Below, piece by piece: positions 1 to 6,772 of a DNA stretch of 33,141 nucleotides (its first letter is position 1; every line of letters begins with the position of its first letter). The notes below the pieces were generated by a model. The model worked only from the letters and a program-made list of their open reading frames with translations. It was not told where the DNA came from and searched no databases. The stretch is from NCBI RefSeq assembly GCF_902388705.1, contig NZ_CABMQJ010000022.1:1-33141 (forward strand), written 5' to 3'. The translations under genes and the position numbers were made by a program. The stretch is from an uncultured Alistipes sp. (lineage in GTDB: Bacteria > Bacteroidota > Bacteroidia > Bacteroidales > Rikenellaceae).

Positions 1-1140
1 GGCGACCATCTCGAACAAATCGTCGCGCGCGGCTGCGGCACGCGCCCCACGCAGCACAACCGCGTCCGGCTGCTCCACAACGGCAACAATGCATTTTCGG
101 CGCTCATCGCCTCGCTGCAACGGGCCACCCGCTCGATTCACATGGAATATTACATCATCCGCGACGACCGCATCGGGCGCACCATCGCCGAAATACTGAT
201 TCGCAAGGCCCGTGCCGGGCTCGAGGTGCGCGTGATTTACGACGCCGTGGGTTCGTGGCGCCTGAGCCGGACGATGCTGCGGCGCATGCATGCCGCGGGC
301 ATCGAAACGGCGGCCTACGAGCCGATCCGCTTTCCGTGGTTCACCACGCGCGTCACGCACCGCAACCACCGGAAAATAGTCGTCACGGACGGGAAAGTCG
401 CCTACCTGGGCGGCATAAACATTGCAAAATACTACCTCGACGGCGATTACATGGGCAAGTGGCGCGACGAACACCTGCGCGTGGAGGGCGACGCCGTCGC
501 CGATTTGCAACGGCTCTTCATCGCCGACTGGGCACATGCACGCGGCGAATGCCTCGACAGCCGCCGTTACATCGCCCCGCACGCAATCCGCAGGCGGCTG
601 CCCATCCAGCTGGCGTGGGCCGAAGAGGGGCCCTCGCGGCTGACCATCGCCGAGGCTTTTGCGGCGGCCATCGTCCGGGCCAGCGACACGGTGCGCATCT
701 CCTCCCCCTACTTCATGCCGCCCGCGATGCTGCTCGACGCACTCCGCCTGGCGGCACGCGGCGGGGTGCGGGTGCAGGTGATGATTCCCACGTGCAGCGA
801 CTCGCCGTTCACGGATCTCATATCCGACTCCTACGTCGGGGATTTGCTCGACGCCGGGGTCGAACTCTACCGCTACGACAACGGGTTCCTGCACGCCAAA
901 CTGCTCATCGTCGACGACCACACCGCCTCGGTCGGCACCGCGAACATCGACTACCGCAGCCTGCTGGACAACCTCGAAGTCACCGCCTTCATCCGCGACC
1001 GCGAGGTGGTGCGGGCCCTGTCGGCGACTTTCGACAACGACCTCGCATCGTGCAGGCGCGTGGTGCCGGAAGCGTGGAAGCCGGCCGCATGGCGGCGCAC
1101 GCTGGGCGATGCGCTGCGGCTCGTGTCGCCACTGATGTAA
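1..1140 (+). CDS. cls: Cardiolipin synthase (phospholipase D family), 5' end missing
   Basis: The reading frame is open from the first base, so the start and the usual N-terminal membrane segments lie outside the window; 379 residues are visible. Two phospholipase D HKD motifs are present: NHRKIVVTD (around nt 364-390) and LHAKLLIVDD (around nt 889-918), each with the His, Lys and Asp correctly spaced. Flanking sequence such as YLGGINIAKYY and SVGTANIDYRS is typical of bacterial cardiolipin synthases. The family joins two phosphatidylglycerol molecules, or PG and another donor, into cardiolipin at the inner membrane. The ATG at 142 is internal and should not be taken as the start. A hairpin with a T-run at 1798-1821 closes this gene and the next. 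Confidence 0.93.
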   Translation, partial: GDHLEQIVARGCGTRPTQHNRVRLLHNGNNAFSALIASLQRATRSIHMEYYIIRDDRIGRTIAEILIRKARAGLEVRVIYDAVGSWRLSRTMLRRMHAAGIETAAYEPIRFPWFTTRVTHRNHRKIVVTDGKVAYLGGINIAKYYLDGDYMGKWRDEHLRVEGDAVADLQRLFIADWAHARGECLDSRRYIAPHAIRRRLPIQLAWAEEGPSRLTIAEAFAAAIVRASDTVRISSPYFMPPAMLLDALRLAARGGVRVQVMIPTCSDSPFTDLISDSYVGDLLDAGVELYRYDNGFLHAKLLIVDDHTASVGTANIDYRSLLDNLEVTAFIRDREVVRALSATFDNDLASCRRVVPEAWKPAAWRRTLGDALRLVSPLM

Positions 1141-1174
1141 CCTGCTTCACAACCTTTTAAACCACTTGTTCTGC

Positions 1175-1786
1175 ATGAAACGACTTTTATTCATCCTGTT
1201 CTGCACGCTGCTCGTCTGCGGCGCGTGCCCCGCGCAACGCCGCTTCCGGGTCGGCGTGCACGGCGGCGTGAACACCACCAGCTACACCTTTTCGCGGGTG
1301 ACAATCGGCGGCACCGAATTCCGCCCGGGCCCGGCCCGGGCGGGCTACGGGGCAGGCTTCGTCCTGCAACTCAACCTGACCCGCCATCTGTACCTGCAAT
1401 CGGAACTCGACTACACCTTCGTCAATTATTCTTTCCGCGCCCGCGGCGCCACCGTGCGCGACATCACGCTGCGCACCACACGTTTAGACATTCCGGTGCT
1501 GCTGGGACTGCGGTTCGGCCCGGTGCGGTTTTTCGGCGGCCCCCAGTTCCGTGCGGCCGATTCCGAAAGCAGCAGCATTCCCAAACTGTTGAGCGTGAAC
1601 TTCAACCGCAACACCGGCATTATCGGCGGCCTGGGAATCGACATCGGCCGATTTTTCATCGATTTCCGTATTTCAGGCTATCCCCGCCCGTACGTCCGGA
1701 ACACATTCATCTCGAACGGCACGTCGCAACGGGTCAAAGTTCCGCGAAACATCGTATACGGAGGCTCGCTCGGATTCCTCTTTTGA
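1175..1786 (+). CDS. Outer-membrane beta-barrel (porin-family) protein
   Basis: A 203-residue protein. The ATG at 1175 is preferred over the in-frame TTG at 1166 because it opens directly into a signal peptide (basic KR, then a hydrophobic run ending near CPAQ). The mature part alternates polar and hydrophobic residues (YLQSELDYTF, RLDIPVLLGLRF, GIIGGLGIDIG) and ends in Phe (GGSLGFLF), as expected for an eight-strand or similar outer-membrane barrel of the PorT / outer-membrane beta-barrel domain type common in Bacteroidota. It starts 34 bp after the cardiolipin synthase gene and may be co-transcribed with it. A specific substrate or role cannot be read from the sequence. The coding sequence contains a near-perfect GC palindrome at 1321-1343. 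Confidence 0.8.
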   Translation: MKRLLFILFCTLLVCGACPAQRRFRVGVHGGVNTTSYTFSRVTIGGTEFRPGPARAGYGAGFVLQLNLTRHLYLQSELDYTFVNYSFRARGATVRDITLRTTRLDIPVLLGLRFGPVRFFGGPQFRAADSESSSIPKLLSVNFNRNTGIIGGLGIDIGRFFIDFRISGYPRPYVRNTFISNGTSQRVKVPRNIVYGGSLGFLF

Positions 1787-1797
1787 CACATGGCAAG

Positions 1798-1821
1798 GGT
1801 GCGGCGGCGCACTCTTTTTTT
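1798..1821 (+). terminator. Rho-independent terminator after the beta-barrel gene
   Basis: GTGCG (1799-1803) pairs with CGCAC (1808-1812) around the loop GCGG, and seven T residues follow at 1815-1821. It lies just after the stop codon at 1786. Confidence 0.7.
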
Positions 1822-1837
1822 ATGCACAATAATTTTT

Positions 1838-1868
1838 TTTGGAAATCGTTATTTTATGCGTAACTTTG
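1838..1868 (+). promoter_or_regulatory. Bacteroidota-type promoter for the bamD operon
   Basis: TTTG at 1838-1841 and TAACTTTG at 1861-1868 are separated by 19 bp, matching the -33/-7 consensus of the primary sigma factor in this phylum. The bamD start codon follows 30 bp downstream. Confidence 0.8.
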
Positions 1869-1897
1869 CGCGATAAAGCGCCGTAAAAGATTTATCA

Positions 1898-2719
1898 ATG
1901 AAGCAGATTTTTTTATACGCCGTGTGCGGAGTGATCCTGATCACCGCATTTAGCGGATGCGCAGGCATCAACTCCCTGCTCAAGAGCGGGCAGCCCGACC
2001 TGATTTACAACAAGGCGCTGGAGTACTACCAGAAAGAGAAGTGGTCGCGGGCCTCGACGCTCTTCGAGGGTTCCCAGCACTACTACGCCGGCACGCCGCG
2101 CGAGGACAGCATTTCGTTCTTCAACGCCCGCTGCAAGTACAAGAACCGCGACTACGACACGGCTTCGACACTGCTCGACGACTTCCGCCGCAAATTCGGC
2201 CGCAGCGCCTTCATCGAAGACGCCGAAGGCATGTACGCACTCTGCTTCTATTACCTTTCGCCCGGCCCCTCGCGCGACCAGACGATGACCGGCCAGGCAC
2301 TGATTGCCATCAACGAATTCATGTCGCGCTACCCGCAGAGCGAGCGCATCGAAAATTTCAAGGAAATCAACGCCGAGCTGACGGAGCGCCTGCACGACAA
2401 GGCATACCTCAACGCATACACCTATTACAAAATCGGCCGCTACAAGTCGGCAATCGTATCGCTCAAGAATGCGCTGAAACAGTATCCCGACAGCAAACAC
2501 CGCGAGGAAATCATGTACCTGATCGTGGACGCCGGCTACCGTTTCGCCAACAACTCGGTCACCGAAAAACAGACCGACCGCTACCTGACGATGCTCGACT
2601 CCTACCTCTCGTTCAAGGAGGAATTCCCCGAGTCGAAGCACATCAAGGAGGTCGACCGCATGGCCAAGCACGCCCGCGACTACCTCGACCGCAACAAGAA
2701 AGACGACAACAACATATAA
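1898..2719 (+). CDS. bamD: Outer membrane protein assembly lipoprotein BamD
   Basis: A 273-residue lipoprotein. The signal peptide ends in a lipobox FSGC with Cys21. The rest is helical with TPR-like repeats, for example DLIYNKALEYYQKEKWSRAS near residues 33-52 and AYTYYKIGRYKSAIVSLKNA in the middle, the pattern of YfiO/BamD. BamD is the essential lipoprotein of the beta-barrel assembly machine on the periplasmic face of the outer membrane. Length fits the family. A clear promoter lies upstream, and the next gene starts 2 bp after the stop, so bamD heads an operon with rpoZ-like, coaBC and recN. Confidence 0.93.
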   Translation: MKQIFLYAVCGVILITAFSGCAGINSLLKSGQPDLIYNKALEYYQKEKWSRASTLFEGSQHYYAGTPREDSISFFNARCKYKNRDYDTASTLLDDFRRKFGRSAFIEDAEGMYALCFYYLSPGPSRDQTMTGQALIAINEFMSRYPQSERIENFKEINAELTERLHDKAYLNAYTYYKIGRYKSAIVSLKNALKQYPDSKHREEIMYLIVDAGYRFANNSVTEKQTDRYLTMLDSYLSFKEEFPESKHIKEVDRMAKHARDYLDRNKKDDNNI

Positions 2720-2721
2720 CC

Positions 2722-3048
2722 ATGGAAATCAAAAAGAACATTCCCAACAACACCATTACGCGCAAACTGGTGGATCTGGATCAGGCGACCGGCAATATCT
2801 ACGAAACGGTGAACATCATCGCCCGCCGCGCCAACCAGATTTCGACCGAGTTGAAGACCGAGCTCAACCGCAAGCTCGCCGACTTCTCCTCGCCGACGGA
2901 CACCATGGAGGAGACTTTCGAAAACCGCGAGCAGATCGAAATCTCGCGCTACTACGAGCGTCTTCCCAAGCCCGCGATCATCGCCACGGAGGAGTTCCTC
3001 GACGGCGAACTTTTCTACAAGGAGAACAAGGAGGTCAAAGAGTCTTAA
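2722..3048 (+). CDS. rpoZ: RNA polymerase omega-like subunit (RpoZ/Rpb6 family)
   Basis: A 108-residue protein starting 2 bp after bamD. The segment ITRKLVDLDQATGNIYETVN followed by IIARRANQIS carries the omega signature of a basic RRANQI helix that clasps the beta-prime C-terminus. An acidic tail follows. Bacteroidota omega proteins are divergent and often annotated only as omega family; gene order bamD, rpoZ, coaBC is common in the phylum and supports the call. It would assist assembly and stability of core RNA polymerase. A larger open frame running through this region from 1957 is a shadow of bamD and does not mark the true start. Confidence 0.85.
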   Translation: MEIKKNIPNNTITRKLVDLDQATGNIYETVNIIARRANQISTELKTELNRKLADFSSPTDTMEETFENREQIEISRYYERLPKPAIIATEEFLDGELFYKENKEVKES

Positions 3049-3060
3049 CGGCCCGCCGTC

Positions 3061-4323
3061 ATGGATTTGCAGGGAGGTGACATACAGCAACCCGGCACGG
3101 GCGGCCGCACGGCGCAGGCACTTGCAGGACGCCGCATACTGCTGGGCATCACGGGAAGCATAGCTGCCTACAAGGCGGCTGTGCTCTGTCGTTTATTGAA
3201 GACGGCAGGGGCCGAGGTGCGCGTGGTGATGACGCCGCTGGCCAAGCAGTTCATCACGCCCCTGACGATGGCCACCCTCTCGAAAAACCCGATTCTCGTG
3301 GAGTTCTTCGACCCCGAGAACGGAGCGTGGAACTCCCATGTATCGCTCGGCGAGTGGGCCGACTGCTACCTGATTGCCCCCGCCACGGCCAACACGCTGG
3401 CCAAAATGTCCTGCGGCATCGCCGACAACCTGCTGCTGACGACCTACCTCTCGGCACGCTGCCCCATCGTCGTATCGCCGGCCATGGACCTCGACATGTA
3501 CGCCCATCCCTCGACGCAGGAGAACCTGCAACGCCTCGCGGCGCGCGGCGTCAGAATCATCGAACCGGCCGAAGGCGAACTCGCCAGCGGCCTGACGGGC
3601 AAAGGGCGCATGGCCGAACCCGCCCGAATCGCCGCTTACGTCGGCGAACTCCTCGCCGCGGAAGACCCCGAAAAAAAAAAGAGCCTGCAAGGTAAACGCT
3701 TCGTCGTAACGGCAGGCGCCACCATCGAAGCCATCGACCCCGTGCGGTTCATCTCGAACCACTCGTCGGGCAAGATGGGCTATGCCATTGCGGGAGCACT
3801 GGCCGCACGCGGCGCACAGGTGACCCTCGTAAGCGGGCGCACCTCGCTGCCGACGCCCCCGGGCACGAAGCGCGTGGACGTCCTCTCGGCCGCCGAGATG
3901 TACGAAGCCGCGACAGCGGCTTTCGACGATGCCGACGGAGCCGTGATGTGCGCCGCCGTGGCGGACTACACCCCCGACACCGTGTCGGAAACGAAGCTCA
4001 AGAAAGGCGACGGGGAACTGTGCATCACCCTGCGCCGCACGCGCGACATCGCGGCCGAACTGGGGGCGCGCAAAGGCGGCCGCCTGCTGGTCGGCTTCGC
4101 CCTCGAAACGCACGACGAGCAGGCCCACGCCGAAGCCAAGCTCGCCAAAAAGAATTTCGACTTCATCGTGCTCAACTCGCTGCGCGACGCCGGAGCCGGA
4201 TTCCGCGGCGACACCAACAAGGTGACGTTCATCGACCGCTGCGGCCGCGAAGAGTTGCCCCTGCTGACGAAAACGGAGGTCGCCGAACGTATCGCGGACA
4301 AAATCCAATCCATGCTAAACTAA
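3061..4323 (+). CDS. coaBC: Bifunctional phosphopantothenoylcysteine decarboxylase / phosphopantothenate-cysteine ligase
   Basis: A 420-residue protein for two steps of coenzyme A synthesis. The N-terminal CoaC flavoprotein domain (about residues 24-200) has GITGSIAAYKAA, the active His93 in NSHVSLGEW and the substrate motif PAMDLDMY (140-147). The C-terminal CoaB ligase domain starts near residue 211 (GKRFVVTAGATIE) and includes ISNHSSGKMGYAIA, AAVADYTPD and the basic KLKK loop. In the CoaC flap, ELASGLTGKGRM has Ser176 where the E. coli enzyme has the redox Cys; other lineages also vary here. A run of ten A residues sits exactly in the linker between the domains (see the frameshift entry). 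It lies 12 bp after rpoZ and 7 bp before recN. Confidence 0.96.
   Translation: MDLQGGDIQQPGTGGRTAQALAGRRILLGITGSIAAYKAAVLCRLLKTAGAEVRVVMTPLAKQFITPLTMATLSKNPILVEFFDPENGAWNSHVSLGEWADCYLIAPATANTLAKMSCGIADNLLLTTYLSARCPIVVSPAMDLDMYAHPSTQENLQRLAARGVRIIEPAEGELASGLTGKGRMAEPARIAAYVGELLAAEDPEKKKSLQGKRFVVTAGATIEAIDPVRFISNHSSGKMGYAIAGALAARGAQVTLVSGRTSLPTPPGTKRVDVLSAAEMYEAATAAFDDADGAVMCAAVADYTPDTVSETKLKKGDGELCITLRRTRDIAAELGARKGGRLLVGFALETHDEQAHAEAKLAKKNFDFIVLNSLRDAGAGFRGDTNKVTFIDRCGREELPLLTKTEVAERIADKIQSMLN
3671..3695 (+). promoter_or_regulatory. Candidate -1 frameshift site at the CoaC/CoaB linker
   Basis: Ten A residues (3671-3680) followed by G read in frame as gaa-aaa-aaa-aag, which contains the heptamer A AAA AAG in the phase used by E. 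coli dnaX. A -1 ribosomal shift, or insertion of one A by RNA polymerase slippage, leads to a TAA at 3693-3695, giving CoaC followed by only a few altered residues. A possible 6-bp stem (3683-3688 with 3712-3717) begins 1 nt downstream, which is closer than usual for a stimulatory structure. Function is inferred. Confidence 0.35.
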
Positions 4324-4330
4324 AACCGCC

Positions 4331-5974
4331 ATGTTACGTCGTCTGTCGGTCGAAAACTACGCGCTCATCGATAAACTCGAAATGGAGCTGTCACCGCACC
4401 TGAACATCATCACGGGTGAAACGGGTGCCGGAAAATCGATCCTGCTCGGCGCCCTCGGGCTGCTGCTCGGCGCCAAGAACGACGGTTCGGCCATGAAAGA
4501 CACCGCCCGCAACTGCGCGGTGGAGGGCACGTTCGACCTCGCGGGCCGCGGCATGGAGGCTTTCTTCGACGAAAACGACCTCGACTACGCCCCTGAAACG
4601 AGCGTGACGCGCATCATAACCCCGGCCGGCAAAAGCCGGGCCTTCATCAACGACGTGCCCGTGCAGCTGGCCCAGCTGCGCGAGTTCGGCACCCGCCTGA
4701 TCGACATCCACTCGCAGCACCAGAACCTGATTCTTTCGTCGGAAGAGTTCCGCACCTCGGCGCTCGACACCGTGGCCGGAAACGGAGAGCTGTTAACGCA
4801 ATACGCCGCGTTGTACGCCCGGCTCACCGAACTGCGGCGCAAACTCTCCGCCCTGCGCGAAGCCGCCGCCAGCGGCCGCCGCGACGAGGAGTGGCTTCGC
4901 TTCCAGGGCGAGGAGCTGACGGCCGCCAACCTCCGCGAGGGGGAGCAGGCCGCCATCGAGGAAGAGCTGGCCGTGCTGCAAAACGCCGACCGCATCGGCG
5001 AAGCGTTCACCACGCTGCGCAACGCCCTCGACGCCGACGAAACGGGCGTGCTCACACTCCTGAAAAACTCCGAAAACGACCTCGCACGCATCCGCGAACA
5101 CTACCCCGCCGCCGAGGAGTACGCAGCCCGCCTGCATTCGGTGCTGGAGGAGCTGAAAGACATCGACAACGCCGTTGCGGCGGACTGCGAACGCCTCGAC
5201 GCCGACCCCGAGCGGCTGGCGAAACTCTCGGCGCGCCTCGATGCCCTCTATGCCCTGCAACAGAAACACCGCGTCGCCTCCGAAGCGGAGCTGATCGCGG
5301 CACGCGACCGCTACGCCGCACAGCTCGCCGCCATCGTACACGGCGACGAGGAGATTGCGGCGGCGGAAAAAGAGGCGGCCGAAACGGCACAGAAAGCCGG
5401 GGCTCTGGCAGACCGCCTGCATAAGGCGCGCGAAAAAGCCACCGCGGCATTCGAAAAACACATCCTCGCAACGCTCTCGCAGTTGGGCATGCCCGACACC
5501 GTATTCAAAGTGGCGCTCACGCCGCTGGCGGAACTGGGCCGCACGGGCCGCGACAGCGTGGTTTTCCTCTTCACGGCCAACCGCAGCGCAACGCCCCAGC
5601 CCGTCGAACGCATCGCCTCGGGCGGCGAGCTTTCGCGTGTCATGCTGGCGCTCAAAGCCCTGCTGGCCCGGCGCATGCAGCTGCCGACGGTCATTTTCGA
5701 CGAAATAGACACAGGCGTTTCGGGCCGCATCGCCGATGCCATGGGCGAAATCATCGAATCGCTCTCCGCGACGATGCAGGTCGTGGACATCACCCACCTG
5801 CCGCAGGTCGCGTCGAAAGGCTCGACCCACTTCGTGGTCTACAAGCGCGACGGCCGCACCGACATCACACGCCTGACGGACGAGGAGCGCATCACCGAGA
5901 TTGCCAAAATGCTCTCCGGCAGCCGGATTACCGACGCCGCCATGGAGCAGGCCCGCATCCTGCTCGGAAAATAG
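4331..5974 (+). CDS. recN: DNA repair protein RecN
   Basis: A 547-residue SMC-like ATPase. Walker A GETGAGKS is at residues 29-36, a long coiled-coil rich in Glu, Ala, Leu and Arg fills about 150-370, the ABC signature ASGGELSRV is near residue 430 and Walker B TVIFDEIDTG is near 453, followed by the DITHLPQVA switch. Length matches RecN (about 550). RecN binds DNA ends and supports sister-chromatid cohesion in RecA-dependent double-strand break repair. It starts 7 bp after coaBC, so it is the last clearly linked gene of the bamD operon; the hairpin at 5999-6021 follows. Confidence 0.96.
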   Translation: MLRRLSVENYALIDKLEMELSPHLNIITGETGAGKSILLGALGLLLGAKNDGSAMKDTARNCAVEGTFDLAGRGMEAFFDENDLDYAPETSVTRIITPAGKSRAFINDVPVQLAQLREFGTRLIDIHSQHQNLILSSEEFRTSALDTVAGNGELLTQYAALYARLTELRRKLSALREAAASGRRDEEWLRFQGEELTAANLREGEQAAIEEELAVLQNADRIGEAFTTLRNALDADETGVLTLLKNSENDLARIREHYPAAEEYAARLHSVLEELKDIDNAVAADCERLDADPERLAKLSARLDALYALQQKHRVASEAELIAARDRYAAQLAAIVHGDEEIAAAEKEAAETAQKAGALADRLHKAREKATAAFEKHILATLSQLGMPDTVFKVALTPLAELGRTGRDSVVFLFTANRSATPQPVERIASGGELSRVMLALKALLARRMQLPTVIFDEIDTGVSGRIADAMGEIIESLSATMQVVDITHLPQVASKGSTHFVVYKRDGRTDITRLTDEERITEIAKMLSGSRITDAAMEQARILLGK

Positions 5975-5998
5975 CCGCATAAGACACCGACACGCCCC

Positions 5999-6027
5999 GC
6001 CGGAACGCCCGCAGCTCCGGCCGTTTT
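5999..6027 (+). terminator. Probable terminator after recN
   Basis: GCCGGA (5999-6004) pairs with TCCGGC (6016-6021) around an 11-nt loop, followed by CGTTTTT. The sequence is partly repeated after the next gene (6684-6709). Confidence 0.55.
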
Positions 6028-6062
6028 TCGACCCCGCATATTAAACCGCAACAATACGTACA

Positions 6063-6650
6063 ATGGACTACTTGATGAAAACCGCGGCCGCAAACCAGCA
6101 GCGCGCCCGCGAGGTTATCCGCGACACCGGACTCGAAGCCGCATGGCGCGCCGTCGGCGCCGAACCCAACCTGGTCGGCTCGCTCCGCACCGGCCTGCTG
6201 ATGACGCACCGCGACATCGATTTCCACATCTACTCCTCGCCCCTGCGCATCGCCGACAGCTTCGCCGCCATGGCACGGCTCGCCGGACACCCCCGCATCC
6301 GGCAGGTCACCTACAACAACCTGCTCGACGCTCCCGACCAGTGTCTCGAATGGCACGCATGGTACGCCGACGCCGACGACAAGCTCTGGCAAATCGACAT
6401 GATTCACATGCCCCGGGGCTCGGCCTACGACGGCTACTTCGAGCAGGTGGCCGACCGAATCAGCGCCGTGCTGACCGACGAAACGCGCCGCGCCATCCTG
6501 CAAATCAAATACGACACGCCGGACGGGGTGAAAATCATGGGCATCGAGTACTACCAGGCTGTGCTGCGCGACGGCGTGCGCACCTATGCGGAATTCGAGG
6601 CATGGCGCGCCGCCCATCCCATCACAGGAGTTCTGGAATGGATGCCGTAA
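6063..6650 (+). CDS. Nucleotidyltransferase-fold protein of unknown substrate
   Basis: A 195-residue protein. The block LVGSLRTGLLMTHRDIDFHI carries the Gly-Ser (residues 39-40) and paired aspartates (Asp51, Asp53) of the polymerase-beta-like nucleotidyltransferase fold, and Asp112 in LWQIDMIH is well placed as the third carboxylate. Homologues in gut Bacteroidota have been labelled phosphoglycerate mutase family, a name nothing in this sequence supports. The substrate is unknown; minimal nucleotidyltransferases of this kind act on small molecules, RNA or proteins. It is separated from recN by a likely terminator, but no clear promoter was seen, so read-through is possible. An in-frame ATG at 6075 is an alternative start. 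Confidence 0.65.
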   Translation: MDYLMKTAAANQQRAREVIRDTGLEAAWRAVGAEPNLVGSLRTGLLMTHRDIDFHIYSSPLRIADSFAAMARLAGHPRIRQVTYNNLLDAPDQCLEWHAWYADADDKLWQIDMIHMPRGSAYDGYFEQVADRISAVLTDETRRAILQIKYDTPDGVKIMGIEYYQAVLRDGVRTYAEFEAWRAAHPITGVLEWMP

Positions 6651-6717
6651 CCGACGCAATAGGCTGCCGGGTAAAAGGCTACCGGAACGCCGCAATCCGC
6701 AGCTCCGGCACATAAAA

Positions 6718-6750
6718 AAGTCCGGGAACCCGCACGGGATTCCCGGACTT
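6718..6750 (-). terminator. Terminator of groESL, probably bidirectional
   Basis: AAGTCCGGGAA (6718-6728) pairs with TTCCCGGACTT (6740-6750); the inner CCCG/CGGG can extend the stem. The A-run at 6713-6719 becomes a T-run on the minus strand, just beyond the groEL stop. Confidence 0.85.
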
Positions 6751-6772
6751 TGCGTGTCCTGTTTTCGGACGG

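Noticed and set aside
1957..3048. 363-codon frame read as one long protein
   Set aside because: Its first part is a shadow of bamD; only the last 108 codons (from 2722) are the omega-like gene.
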